Position numbers and translations under genes: made by a program
The notes under the pieces: model-generated
Seen by the model: only the letters and a program-made list of their open reading frames with translations
What the model was told of the DNA's origin: nothing
Databases searched by the model: none
Shown: in pieces, positions 10,942 to 19,996 of the stretch
How positions within the stretch are numbered: the first letter of the stretch is position 1
How the letters are laid out: the number at the start of each line of letters is the position of its first letter
From: Pseudomonas xantholysinigenes
GTDB taxonomy: Bacteria; Pseudomonadota; Gammaproteobacteria; Pseudomonadales; Pseudomonadaceae
Length of the DNA stretch: 64,000 nucleotides
Assembly: GCF_014268885.2 (NCBI RefSeq)
Contig: NZ_CP077095.1
Span: 5,388,501 to 5,452,500, forward strand
Direction of reading: 5' to 3'

Positions 10942-12069
10942 GCCCAACGCGCCGGCCAGGTACAGGGCCGGCGCATTCGACACCAACCGCACCAGTTCCA
11001 GCCGCCGCGCCCAGGGCCGATCCTCCAGCGCCGCGCCAAGCACGAACAAGCCGAACGCCATCAGCGCCCAGCCCAGCACCAGGGCCGTGGGCGACAACCG
11101 CTCGGCCGCATCCATCAGGTAACTGCCCAACGCCACGTAGACCGCGAACTGCGCCGTCACGTACAGCTGCTGCACGCCGCCCAGCGGGATGGCGAACTTG
11201 TGGAAACGCGCCAGGTCCTGCTTGGGCTGAGGATCAGCCGCCGCCACGTCCGCCGGGCGCCAGCCGGTGGGCATGAACCAGATGCGCAGCTTGTCCCACC
11301 AGCTGCCGGCGCGACGGGCGTCGTGCCAGAGCTGGGCGTAGAACTGCACATTGGCCCACAGGGGGTTCCAGCTCGCCAGGGGCGTGGTCACGCCGAAGAT
11401 CACCGGCTCGCGCTCGTCCTCTTCCTGGAAGGTGCCGAACAACCGATCCCAGATTATGAACACGCCACCGTAGTTGCGATCCAAGTACAGAGGATTCTGC
11501 GCATGGTGGACACGATGGTTGGATGGCGTGATGAACACCCACTCGAGCCAGCCCAGCTTGGGCACGTGGCGGGTGTGCACCCAGAACTGGTAAAGCAGGT
11601 TCAGCGAGGCCACGGTGATGAATACCACCGGCGGCACGCCCAGCAGCGCCAGCGGCAGGTAGAAGATCCACGAGAAGATAAAGCCGCTGCTGGTCTGGCG
11701 CAGGGCGGTGGTGAGGTTGTATTCCTCGCTCTGGTGGTGCACCGAATGCGCCGCCCACAGCACGTTGCGCTCGTGGCCGAGGCGATGCAGCCAGTAGTAG
11801 CACAGGTCGTAGAGCACGAAGGCGAACACCCAGGTCCACCAGGCGGCGGCGGGCAAGCGCAACAGCGCCAGGTGCTCCCAGGCCACGGCGTAGGTGACCA
11901 GCCCCACGCCTTTGGTCAGCAGGCCAGTGCTGGTGGACAGCGCACCAGTGCTCAGGCTGTTGATCGAATCGGCGAGCTGGTAATTGCGGCGCCCACGCGC
12001 GTAGTCGGCGATCAGCTCCACGGCGATCAGCACGAAGAAGAACGGCACGGCCAGCAGAATCAGGTCCAT
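10774..12069 (-). CDS. Fatty acid hydroxylase / sterol desaturase family membrane protein
   Basis: A 431-residue integral membrane diiron enzyme. The three histidine clusters are HRLGH, HSVHHQ and HRVHH, in the order expected for this superfamily, which hydroxylates or desaturates lipids. Hydrophobic helices flank them, and extra C-terminal helices follow, as in alkylglycerol-monooxygenase-like members. The ATG at 12069 has a strong GGAGGTGG site. The Gln/Ala-rich C-terminus (PAQPQQQAQHQQAAEHP) is encoded in the 168-bp overlap with the DedA gene. The substrate is not predictable. Confidence 0.9.
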   Translation of the reverse strand: MDLILLAVPFFFVLIAVELIADYARGRRNYQLADSINSLSTGALSTSTGLLTKGVGLVTYAVAWEHLALLRLPAAAWWTWVFAFVLYDLCYYWLHRLGHERNVLWAAHSVHHQSEEYNLTTALRQTSSGFIFSWIFYLPLALLGVPPVVFITVASLNLLYQFWVHTRHVPKLGWLEWVFITPSNHRVHHAQNPLYLDRNYGGVFIIWDRLFGTFQEEDEREPVIFGVTTPLASWNPLWANVQFYAQLWHDARRAGSWWDKLRIWFMPTGWRPADVAAADPQPKQDLARFHKFAIPLGGVQQLYVTAQFAVYVALGSYLMDAAERLSPTALVLGWALMAFGLFVLGAALEDRPWARRLELVRLVSNAPALYLAGALGLALVTPVFWLLLLGYSLLSLGGLALCRRAALGAAVAKTPAQPQQQAQHQQAAEHP

Positions 12070-12182
12070 GAACGGCCACCTCCAAGGTTATCCAGGAAGA
12101 TTAGGCCCGGCGAAAGGCAAATCCCATGGATACATCTGCCAAACTAGAAGACATTTAGCGCCTCGACACTGGAGTATTGAGC

Positions 12183-12848
12183 ATGACGAAAAAAGTAGCG
12201 GTGATTCTGTCCGGATGCGGCGTGTACGACGGCGCTGAAATCCACGAAAGCGTGATCACCCTGCTGCGCCTCGACCAGCGCGGCGCCCAGGTGCAGTGCT
12301 TCGCGCCAAACATCGCGCAACTGCATGTGATCGACCACCTGACCGGTGAAGAAATGCCCGAGTCGCGCAATGTGCTGGTGGAATCGGCGCGCATCGCCCG
12401 GGGCGAGGTGAAGGACATTCGCGAAGCCAAGGCCGAGGACTTCGACGCGCTGATCGTGCCCGGCGGCTTCGGCGCGGCGAAGAACCTGTCCAACTTTGCC
12501 GTCGAAGGCGCCAACTGCACCCTGAACCCGGATGTACTGGCCCTGGCCGAGGCCTTTGCCGATGCCTGCAAGCCGGTCGGCCTGATCTGCATCTCGCCTG
12601 CGCTGGCGGCGAAGATCTACGGGCCGGGCGTGGTCTGCACCATCGGCAAGGATGCCGGCACCGCGGCGGCCGTGGTGAAAATGGGTGGCACCCATGAAGA
12701 ATGTGATGTGCACGACATCGTCGAGGATGTGCAACGCAAGCTGGTGACCACTCCGGCATACATGGAGGCCAAGTCGATCAGTGAGGCGGCAGGCGGGATC
12801 TACAAGCTGGTGGACCGGGTGCTGGAGCTGACCCACGAGAACGACTGA
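12183..12848 (+). CDS. elbB: Isoprenoid biosynthesis glyoxalase ElbB (DJ-1/PfpI family)
   Basis: A 221-residue protein of the DJ-1/PfpI superfamily. KKVAVILSGCGVYDGAEIHE is the family N-terminus, DALIVPGGFGAAKNL follows, and the nucleophile-elbow region reads GLICISPALAA. E. coli ElbB has weak glyoxalase activity; the link to isoprenoid synthesis is older and indirect. The start chosen is ATG 12183, with GGAG upstream, over TTG 12177. Confidence 0.93.
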   Translation: MTKKVAVILSGCGVYDGAEIHESVITLLRLDQRGAQVQCFAPNIAQLHVIDHLTGEEMPESRNVLVESARIARGEVKDIREAKAEDFDALIVPGGFGAAKNLSNFAVEGANCTLNPDVLALAEAFADACKPVGLICISPALAAKIYGPGVVCTIGKDAGTAAAVVKMGGTHEECDVHDIVEDVQRKLVTTPAYMEAKSISEAAGGIYKLVDRVLELTHEND

Positions 12849-12951
12849 TAAACGCTGGTGCAGGGACAACTGTCTTGTGCTGCCCGTACCGGCCTCATCG
12901 CCGGCAAGCCGGCTCCTACAGGTAAAGCGCAGGCCCATGACTGCTGCGGTC

Positions 12952-13067
12952 CCTGTAGGAGCGGCCTTGTGTCGCGATGGGCTGCGTAGCGGCCCCGGCG
13001 ATTTTGCATGATGCCGAGATCCTGGGGCCGCTACGCGCCCCATCGCGACACAAGGCCGCTCCTACAG
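12952..13067. repeat. BIME: two REPs in inverted orientation with a conserved linker
   Basis: The REP at 12952-12996 and its complement at 13023-13067 (cctgtaggagcggccttgtg type) flank the linker ttttgcatgatgccgagatc. The same composite with the same linker occurs at 20235-20343 and, more diverged, at 27760-27875. A further REP half lies at about 12890-12920. Confidence 0.85.
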
Positions 13068-13093
13068 GCTAGGCGAATACTTCCGGGATAGCG

Positions 13094-13546
13094 TCAGCCT
13101 TTGGACAGGCGGGTGAGGATCCGGTCCAGCGCATTGGCAAACGCTTGCTTCTCACGCTCGCCATAAGGCGCCTGGCCACCGCCGACCTGGCCCTGCTCGC
13201 GCAGCTCGGTGAACAGGTTGCGCACCGCCAGGCGCTCGCCCATGTTGCGCTCGTCGAACTCGCGACCACGCGGGTCCAGCGCCGCCACGCCCTTCTTGAT
13301 CAGGCGATCGGCCAACGGCACGTCGCTGCAGATCACCAGCTCGCCAGGCACGGCGTTGTCCACCAGGTAGTCATCAGCCGCATCCATGCCGCTGGGTACC
13401 ACGATCAGCCGCACGCAGGCGAACGCCGGCTTGATCTGCGGCTGACCGGCGACCATCACCACCTCCAGCTTGCGCTTGAGGGCGAACTTGACGATCAGGT
13501 CCTTGGCCGCCTTGGGGCAGGCGTCGGCATCGATCCATACACGCAT
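13094..13546 (-). CDS. YaiI/YqxD family protein (DUF188)
   Basis: A 150-residue PIN-like protein of unknown function, full length. It begins MRVWIDADACPKAAKDLIVK and contains the conserved VICSDVPLADRLI and the family-typical RGREFDERNMGERLAVRNL. The acidic positions near the N-terminus (DADAC) resemble a metal-binding nuclease site, but activity is unproven. A reading frame extending far upstream is open but unsupported; the start at 13546 matches the family. Confidence 0.9.
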   Translation of the reverse strand: MRVWIDADACPKAAKDLIVKFALKRKLEVVMVAGQPQIKPAFACVRLIVVPSGMDAADDYLVDNAVPGELVICSDVPLADRLIKKGVAALDPRGREFDERNMGERLAVRNLFTELREQGQVGGGQAPYGEREKQAFANALDRILTRLSKG

Positions 13547-13629
13547 GGTTTTTTTCCTGGGTTTGGCGGATGGCCATTGTCGCAGGTTCGGCTCTTTCGC
13601 GGGTAAATCGGGGCGCCGAACCACCGCTC

Positions 13630-15528
13630 TCAGTTGGCCGCCGCGCGGCGTTTCTCGGCCAGGCGGCTGCGCCCGTAGAGGAACAGGATCGCCAGCAACG
13701 CCAGCGCCTGCGCGCTCAACGAATAAGCATCGGCATGGATCCCCAGCCAATCGAACTCGAAGAACGCCACCGGCCGCGTGCCCAGCACGCCGGCCTCCTG
13801 CAGCGCCTTGACGCCATGCCCGGCGAACACCACCGACAACGCGCACAGCAGCGCCGCGTTGATGCTGAAGAACAGCGACAGCGGCAACTTGGCCGAGCCG
13901 CGCAGGATCACCCAGGCCAGGCCCACCAGCAGCACCAGCGCCGTGGCGCCACCGGCCAGCACCGCCTGGTGTCCGGCCGGCCCGGCCTGCAGCCACAGGG
14001 TTTCGTAGAACAGGATCACCTCGAACAGCTCGCGGTACACCGAGAAGAACGCCAGCACGGCAAAGCCGAAGCGCCCACCACCGCTGACCAGGCTGCTCTT
14101 GATGTAGTCCTGCCAGGCCGCGGCGTGGCGGCGGTCGTGCATCCACACCCCCAGCCACAACACCATCACCGCGGCGAACAGCGCGGTGCAACCCTCGAGC
14201 AGTTCGCGCTGGGCGCCGCCCACATCGATCACATAGGCCGCCAGCGCCCAGGTGGCGAAACCGGCCACCAGCGCCAGGCCCCAGCCGATGTTGACGCTGC
14301 GCACCGCCGACTGCTGCCCGGTATTGCGCAGGAACGCGAGGATCGCCGCCAGCACCAGGATCGCCTCGAGGCCCTCGCGCAGCAGGATCAGCAGGCCGGA
14401 AATGTAGCTCAGCGACCAGCTCAGGCCGTCACTGCCCAGCAGCTTGGCAGCCGCGTCCAGCTTGGCCTTGGCCTCGGCCAGGCGCTGTTCGGCCTGGGCC
14501 ACCGGCAGGCCGTCCTGCAACGACTGGCGGTAGGCCATCAAGGTTTTTTCAGTGTCCTTGCGGGCCTGGGTGTCGATGTTGTCGAGCGAGCTTTCCACCA
14601 GCTCGAAGCCTTCCAGGTAGGCCGCCACCGACAAGTCATAGGCCTGGTCGTGGTCGCCGGCGCGATAGGCCGCCAGGCTCTTGTCCAGGGTGCTGGCGGT
14701 GTATTCGAGCAACTGCGCCGGGCCACGCTTGGCCTGCGGCGGCTGCGCGCGCTGGGCGCGGAACGCGGCCACGGCTCCGGCGCCTTCGCTTGCGGCAACC
14801 TCGGCCGGGGTCTGGCGGGCCAGGTCAGCGAGGTTCCAGGCCTTGTCGCTTTTGGCGGCCTGCGGATCGGCGGTGAAGCTGGCGATGTAGGCCGCCACGT
14901 CCCAGCGCTGACGCTCGTCGAGCTGGTCGGCGAACGAGGGCATTTCGGTGCCTTCGATGCCCAGGCCCAAGGTGTTGTACAGGTCGAACAGGCTCAGGTG
15001 ATCGAGGCGCTCGACGCTGCGCAGGTTGGCCGGCGGCGGCTCAAGGCCGGTACCGGCCGGGCCGTCGCCCAGGCCACTGTCGCCGTGGCAGATGGCGCAG
15101 TTCTGCGCGTACAGCGAGGCGCCACGGGCCGGGTCGGGGGTGATCACCGGGGCCTGGCTGACCTCGTAGGCCACCGCCAGGCGGGCGCCCAGCTGGCGTG
15201 CCTGACGCGCCACCCCGGCACCGTCCTGGCGCTGGTCGATGGCCTGGCGCAGGTCTTTCACGCCCTGCTCCAGCGCGCCCCGTTCGGGATTGTCCGGCAG
15301 GCCCTTGATCAGCTCGGCGAGCACGCCGCTGAACTCCTGCTGCTCGCGGTATTCGCCGTCATCCACCACCTTGCCGTCGCGCACGGTAGGTGGGTAGTCG
15401 GCACCGATGTAGTCCAGCAAGTGCAGGGCCTTGGTCGCATCGGCAGGGGCTTCGGCCAGCGCCAGGACGCTGCACAGCGCCAACACCGGACCGAGCACCA
15501 GGGCAAGCAGACGGGAACGGGAAATCAT
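13630..15528 (-). CDS. FTR1-family iron permease with fused periplasmic cytochrome c domain
   Basis: A 632-residue protein. A signal peptide (MISRSRLLALVLGPVLALCS...) precedes a periplasmic region with one haem-binding CAICH motif and a distal EMPSF methionine, typical of a class I cytochrome c. A helical spacer follows, then the FTR1 membrane domain with two ferroxidase-type motifs, REGLEAIL and YRELFEVILF. It probably oxidises Fe(II), passes electrons to its own haem and imports iron. The start was set at 15528 because it begins a clean signal peptide; a start at 15561 is possible. Short gap to the YaiI gene. Confidence 0.9.
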   Translation of the reverse strand: MISRSRLLALVLGPVLALCSVLALAEAPADATKALHLLDYIGADYPPTVRDGKVVDDGEYREQQEFSGVLAELIKGLPDNPERGALEQGVKDLRQAIDQRQDGAGVARQARQLGARLAVAYEVSQAPVITPDPARGASLYAQNCAICHGDSGLGDGPAGTGLEPPPANLRSVERLDHLSLFDLYNTLGLGIEGTEMPSFADQLDERQRWDVAAYIASFTADPQAAKSDKAWNLADLARQTPAEVAASEGAGAVAAFRAQRAQPPQAKRGPAQLLEYTASTLDKSLAAYRAGDHDQAYDLSVAAYLEGFELVESSLDNIDTQARKDTEKTLMAYRQSLQDGLPVAQAEQRLAEAKAKLDAAAKLLGSDGLSWSLSYISGLLILLREGLEAILVLAAILAFLRNTGQQSAVRSVNIGWGLALVAGFATWALAAYVIDVGGAQRELLEGCTALFAAVMVLWLGVWMHDRRHAAAWQDYIKSSLVSGGGRFGFAVLAFFSVYRELFEVILFYETLWLQAGPAGHQAVLAGGATALVLLVGLAWVILRGSAKLPLSLFFSINAALLCALSVVFAGHGVKALQEAGVLGTRPVAFFEFDWLGIHADAYSLSAQALALLAILFLYGRSRLAEKRRAAAN

Positions 15529-15720
15529 GGCCAATCTCGAGGTAAATACGAAAGAGAACATTGTTCACTTCCACTCTGCATCGCTCAAGGCTCAGGGGCA
15601 GATTTCATGAAAAATCCCGTGACAATTTGCCGAAAGGCCACTTCGAGCAGGCTTTTTCGACTGCTGGCAAACCTGCGGAAGTTGCGAAGCATTTCGCCAT
15701 CATGGCGCTACTACTTTGGG

Positions 15721-15726
15721 TATAAT
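15721..15726 (+). promoter_or_regulatory. Candidate -10 element (TATAAT) before the lipoprotein cluster
   Basis: A perfect TATAAT lies 124 bases before the COG3014 gene, in an otherwise gene-free stretch of 321 bases (15529-15849) between divergent genes. No good -35 hexamer is at the usual distance (catcat), so this is a weak promoter call. Confidence 0.4.
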
Positions 15727-15849
15727 CCCGCGCCGCCGTAATAGCCATTAGCAATCAAGGCGCCTCCATCGAGAGGTTCTGGCGATAAACAGAGGGATCT
15801 GCCGCCCCCGCCCGCGCGGCTCATTTGTTTCAGGGAAAGAAGAAGTCCG

Positions 15850-17241
15850 ATGGTATCCCGCGCTTTGACCCTGGCGACCCTGTTCGCCGCCGTGCAGCTC
15901 ACCGGCTGCTCGGTCTTCCGCAGCTACGACAGTGAATTGCAGGAGACCAACCAGCAGTTGGCCGCCGGCAATGTCGATGCCGCCCTCGCCTTGCTGGAAA
16001 GCCACAACAAGGGCGAGCAGAAAGACCTGCTCTACTACTTCGAAAAAGGCGAACTGCTGCGCTCCAAGGGTGACCTCAAGGGCAGCCAGGATGCCTGGCG
16101 CTCGGCCGACAGCGTGGTGTTCCAATGGGAAGAGTCGGTCAAGCTCGACACCGACAAGTACCTCAGCCAGTTCGGCAGCTACCTGGTCAACGACAAGGTC
16201 CGTCGCTACGAAGGCTACGACTACGAAAAAGTCATGCTGACCACGCAGATGGCCCTGAACCTGCTGGCGCAGAACGATTTCGACGGTGCCCGCACCGAGA
16301 TCAAGAAAACCCACGAACGCGAGGCGATCATCGCCGAGCTGCGCGACAAGGAATACCTCAAGCGCGAGGAAGACGCCGAGAAGGAAGGCATCAAGACCGA
16401 GTACAAGGATTTGCAGGGCTACCCGGTCGCCAGCCTCGACGCGCCGGAAGTGGTCAACCTGAAGAACAGCTACCAGAGCGCCTTCAGCCACTACCTGTCC
16501 GGCTTCGTCTATGAGGCCCTGGGCGAAAAAGGCCTGGCCGCGCCGGGCTACCGCAAGGCCGCCGAACTGCGCCCGAACACGCCGCTGCTGGAGCAGGCCC
16601 TGCTCGACCTGGACAAGAACAGCGCCAAGGCCGGTGAAAGCGACGTGCTGATCGTGGTGCAGAGCGGCCTGGCCCCGGCCCGCGACTCGATCCGCATCCC
16701 CCTGCCGCTGCCGATCGAGGACAACCTGGTGATCACCCCGCTGTCGTTCCCGATCATGCGCGAGGACACCTCCACCGCCCCCCTGGGCGCGATCAACCTC
16801 GACGACCAGGCCTTGGCCCTGACCGCGCTCAACAGCACCAGCGCCATGTCGCGCCGCGCCCTGCGCGACGACATGCCGGGCATCATCCTGCGCACCAGCG
16901 TGCGCGCCATCAGCCGCGGCGTGGCGCAGAAGAACCTGAACAAGACCAACCCCATGGCCGGCCTGGTGGTCGGCATCGCCTCCACCGTGCTCGAAGGCGC
17001 CGATACCCGCACCTGGCGCACCCTGCCCGACCAGACCCAGGTGGCGCGGGTACGCCTCAAGCCCGGCGAGCATCGCCTGAACCTGCCGTCGAGCCTCGGC
17101 GGCACCCAGGTCAAGGTGAAGATCGACCGGCCCTACCAGGTAGTGAACCTGCGTGTGCTCGGCAACCGTGTATTCGCCGGCGGCCCGGCCGTCGAAGTCG
17201 CCCCGCAGGCCCCGGCGCAAGCCGTCGCCAGCCTCAAGTAA
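15850..17241 (+). CDS. COG3014-type envelope lipoprotein
   Basis: A 463-residue predicted lipoprotein with a signal peptide and lipobox LTGC at about residues 18-21. The middle is helical and TPR-like (two segments NVDAALALLESHNKGEQ and NPDLL-type spacing), followed by a beta-rich C-terminal part. It heads a cluster of four same-strand genes with gaps of 3-21 bases. Homologues (COG3014) are found next to LpoB-like genes, and a role in the cell envelope is inference from that context. Confidence 0.8.
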   Translation: MVSRALTLATLFAAVQLTGCSVFRSYDSELQETNQQLAAGNVDAALALLESHNKGEQKDLLYYFEKGELLRSKGDLKGSQDAWRSADSVVFQWEESVKLDTDKYLSQFGSYLVNDKVRRYEGYDYEKVMLTTQMALNLLAQNDFDGARTEIKKTHEREAIIAELRDKEYLKREEDAEKEGIKTEYKDLQGYPVASLDAPEVVNLKNSYQSAFSHYLSGFVYEALGEKGLAAPGYRKAAELRPNTPLLEQALLDLDKNSAKAGESDVLIVVQSGLAPARDSIRIPLPLPIEDNLVITPLSFPIMREDTSTAPLGAINLDDQALALTALNSTSAMSRRALRDDMPGIILRTSVRAISRGVAQKNLNKTNPMAGLVVGIASTVLEGADTRTWRTLPDQTQVARVRLKPGEHRLNLPSSLGGTQVKVKIDRPYQVVNLRVLGNRVFAGGPAVEVAPQAPAQAVASLK

Positions 17242-17255
17242 GCAAAGGATCGAAC

Positions 17256-17624
17256 ATGCGCAAAACATGCCTCGCCCTGGCCGCCGTCGCCCTGCTGGCC
17301 GGCTGTGCCACCCCGCCACCCGCGCCCGGCAGCGCCGCCAGCAAGGTGGTGACCATGGGCCAGCTCGATGACATCAAGATCGGCCAGATGCGCGTCGCCC
17401 GCGAGAACGGTTTCCTCACCGTCAACGTGGCGCTGAACAACACCAGCCGCGGCAACCAGACGCTCTACTACCGCTTCGCCTGGCTAGGCGACGACGGTTT
17501 CCCGGTGGCCGACGAAGAAAGCTGGAAGGCCCTGCCGCTGTACGGCAAGCAGGCCAAGTTCCTGCCCGCCATCGCCCCAACCCCTGCCGCCCGCGACTTC
17601 CGCCTCGAAGTCCACACCCGGTAA
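17256..17624 (+). CDS. YcfL-like lipoprotein (DUF1425)
   Basis: A 122-residue predicted lipoprotein (lipobox LLAGC at residues 13-17) with a single beta-sandwich domain of the YcfL family. In E. coli ycfL lies next to lpoB (ycfM), and the same neighbours occur here: the LpoB-like gene starts 21 bases downstream. Function is unknown; the conserved context suggests peptidoglycan synthesis control. Confidence 0.8.
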   Translation: MRKTCLALAAVALLAGCATPPPAPGSAASKVVTMGQLDDIKIGQMRVARENGFLTVNVALNNTSRGNQTLYYRFAWLGDDGFPVADEESWKALPLYGKQAKFLPAIAPTPAARDFRLEVHTR

Positions 17625-17645
17625 CCCCTTTCAGGAGCACGTTTC

Positions 17646-18233
17646 ATGTTTGCACGCCTTTCCCTCGCCGCCATCGCCATTGCCCTGGTCAGCGGCTGCA
17701 GCACCCCGTCGCCGGTCCTCGGCGGCAAGAACATCAGCTACGGCGACAGCAAGGCCGTCGAGCTGGTCACCAACGAGTTCGGCTCCACCGACCTGCAGAT
17801 GATCGCCGAGAGCATGACCCGCTCCCTGGCCCAGTCCGGCGTGCTGCACGGCCGTCCGGTGGTGCAGGTGTACGACGTGAAGAACAAGACCAGCGAGTAC
17901 ATCGATACCCGCGAGATCACCACCTCGATCAAGACCCAGCTGATGAAGTCCGGCGTGGCGCGCTTCGCCAGTGACAACACCGACATGCAGAGCCAAGTCG
18001 ACCAGCTCAAGCTGCAGAACCAGAGCGGCCTGTACAAGAAGAAGACCGTGGCCAAGACCGGCAACATGATCGCCGCCAAGTACCGCCTGGAAGGCTCGAT
18101 CAGCTCCATCGTCAAGCGCAGCAGCGACTACAAGGACGTGTTCTACAAGTTCAGCCTGCAACTGGTCGACGTCGAAAGCGGCCTGGCCGAGTGGATGGAC
18201 GAAAAAGAAATCCGCAAGACCACGGAGCGCTGA
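17646..18233 (+). CDS. LpoB-like penicillin-binding protein activator
   Basis: A 195-residue predicted outer-membrane lipoprotein (lipobox VSGC). The core resembles LpoB, which reaches through the periplasm to activate PBP1b: DLQMIAESMTRSLAQSGVL, IDTREITTSIKTQLMKSG and KYRLEGSISSIVKR are the family blocks. It lacks the long proline-rich linker of enterobacterial LpoB. Whether it activates a PBP in this organism is inference, since pseudomonads also use the unrelated activator LpoP. Confidence 0.8.
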   Translation: MFARLSLAAIAIALVSGCSTPSPVLGGKNISYGDSKAVELVTNEFGSTDLQMIAESMTRSLAQSGVLHGRPVVQVYDVKNKTSEYIDTREITTSIKTQLMKSGVARFASDNTDMQSQVDQLKLQNQSGLYKKKTVAKTGNMIAAKYRLEGSISSIVKRSSDYKDVFYKFSLQLVDVESGLAEWMDEKEIRKTTER

Positions 18234-18236
18234 TCG

Positions 18237-18980
18237 ATGCGTGCATGGATGGCAATCATTGGCCTGGCCTGCGCCTTCGGTGCGCAGGCGGCCCCCAAGG
18301 TGGCGGTGACCGACCTGGCCTACCAGGCGCAGGTGGAGGAATACATCCACACCGTCAACGCCCAGAGCAGCGGCCAGGCCGGCATGTACCACGCCAGCGG
18401 GCAGTCGAGCTACAGCGAGTACGAGAGCCTCAACAGCTACATCGAGCAGACCGAACTGCGCAAGTTCGGCGGTGACATCAAGGGCGAGCTCCTCAAGACC
18501 GGCATGTTCCAGCTGGTCCAGGGCCGCCCGTATACCGCCGACTCGAAGGAAGACGTGTACGACGTGATCCGCCGTATCAAGAACGGCGCGTTCAAGGGCG
18601 CCGACTACGTGCTGTTCGGCACCCTGTCGGACATCGACTTCCAGCAGGACATCAACTCGCTGGACCACACCGACAGCTACTCGGCGGTGCTGGGCCTGAC
18701 CGTGGTCGCCGACTTCAGCCTGATCAACACCCGCACCTACGAGATCACCTCGGCGTTCACCGCCATGGGTGAAGGGCAGGACACCAAGCTGGTGAAGGGC
18801 CAGGACCGCCGCGTGACGTTGAACCGTCCGCGGGTGGTGCGGGAGGTGTCGAAGGCGCTGGGCGAGGATGTGGCGCAGCAGCTGGCCGAGCAACTGGGTG
18901 GCTCGCTGCCTGGGCAACCAAAAGCGCCGCGTGGTCGCGACAACCTGCCGCCGGATGAACCTGCGCGGGTGCTGAACTAG
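18237..18980 (+). CDS. Periplasmic LpoB/CsgG-like protein
   Basis: A 247-residue secreted protein with a plain signal peptide (MRAWMAIIGLACAFGAQA) and no lipobox, starting 3 bases after the LpoB-like stop. The fold pattern resembles the LpoB/CsgG N-terminal family (PKVAVTDLAYQ; ADYVLFGTLSDIDF; ADFSLINTRTYEITSAF). A soluble paralogue of the preceding lipoprotein is the simplest reading. A proline/basic tail ends the protein. Confidence 0.7.
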   Translation: MRAWMAIIGLACAFGAQAAPKVAVTDLAYQAQVEEYIHTVNAQSSGQAGMYHASGQSSYSEYESLNSYIEQTELRKFGGDIKGELLKTGMFQLVQGRPYTADSKEDVYDVIRRIKNGAFKGADYVLFGTLSDIDFQQDINSLDHTDSYSAVLGLTVVADFSLINTRTYEITSAFTAMGEGQDTKLVKGQDRRVTLNRPRVVREVSKALGEDVAQQLAEQLGGSLPGQPKAPRGRDNLPPDEPARVLN

Positions 18981-19024
18981 CCCCCCTGAGCCACACGCAA
19001 TCCCTGTAGATACCGTCTTGACCC

Positions 19025-19996
19025 TCACCCCGCAAGAGGGATTTTGGGGTCAAACGGTATCCCCGACTTCACCACCCCGTAAACCAGGTGCAGCAGCTTG
19101 CGCATCGCCGCGCAGACGATCTGTTTGTAAGCTTTGTGCCGGCTGCTCAACCGCTCTGCCAGTTCCTTCACAACAGGGTTATGTCTGATTGAGACAGTGC
19201 CTGACATCCACAAGCCTGCACGCAGCCTTGAGGCGCCTGTACGCGAAATAGTGCTCTTACCTATGAACTCTCCCGATTGCTGCACCACTGGGTTTAAGCC
19301 TGAAAACGCGACAATCGCAGAAGGGCTTTGGTATTTCAGTGGATCGCCCAGTTCGGCGAGCAGCAACGTAGCAGTGGTGTCACCCAAACCATCAATCGAG
19401 GTAATCAGCTCACGTCGCTTGCGCAGGTCTGGATCATCATCGATCGTCTGCTCGATGGCCTTCCTGGTCTTTTCCAGCTCTTCGTTGATGTGCCCGATTA
19501 CGTCTTGAATCGACTGCTGTACCGCATCTAGTGCGACATCCAAACGATTCTGCTCCATCTGGCGCATTTCCTTGAGGTCGTCCAGTCGCCGCACCAGAGC
19601 ACGCAAGCGGCGCTGCGCAGGGGGCTCAGGCTCCCACTGGCGAAGCGAGACAGCCTTTTGTTGGCCATAGGCAGCAATGACTTTGGCGTCAGCCTTATCT
19701 GTTTTGACGCGCCGAAGCTCCACGTCAGCGAATTTCGCAATCACCGCCGGGTTCAGAATGCACACCCGATAACCTTGGTTGTGACAGTGCTCGGCCAGCG
19801 CTTCGTGATAGATGCCTGTAGCCTCCATAACAATCCAGGCGCCTGGTTCAGCATGGCGCTCAAGCCAGTCGCTAAACTGCCTGAACCCTCCAGGATCATT
19901 GGACAGCTTGGCTTTGGTGCGCATCTTGCCATTGGGGAGCGGGATGGCAATGTCGAAAGATTTTTTGGCGACATCAACGCCAACAAAGACGGACAT
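19025..19996 (-). CDS. IS110-family DEDD recombinase (transposase)
   Basis: A 323-residue recombinase, apparently intact. RuvC-like DEDD residues are D8 (FVGVDVAKKS), E58 (IVMEATGIYHE), D100 and D103 (VKTDKADAK). A coiled coil follows at about 135-185, then the Tnp domain with the catalytic serine at 241 (QQSGEFIGKSTISRTG). Spacing between these residues matches what I recall for IS621. The ATG at 19996 has a very strong site (AAGGAGGAG). It is expected to work with a bridge RNA encoded just upstream. Confidence 0.95.
   Translation of the reverse strand: MSVFVGVDVAKKSFDIAIPLPNGKMRTKAKLSNDPGGFRQFSDWLERHAEPGAWIVMEATGIYHEALAEHCHNQGYRVCILNPAVIAKFADVELRRVKTDKADAKVIAAYGQQKAVSLRQWEPEPPAQRRLRALVRRLDDLKEMRQMEQNRLDVALDAVQQSIQDVIGHINEELEKTRKAIEQTIDDDPDLRKRRELITSIDGLGDTTATLLLAELGDPLKYQSPSAIVAFSGLNPVVQQSGEFIGKSTISRTGASRLRAGLWMSGTVSIRHNPVVKELAERLSSRHKAYKQIVCAAMRKLLHLVYGVVKSGIPFDPKIPLAG

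Noticed and set aside
13570..15741. Long plus-strand open frame over the iron permease
   Set aside because: Shadow of the minus-strand permease gene, which has signal peptide, CxxCH and REGLE motifs.
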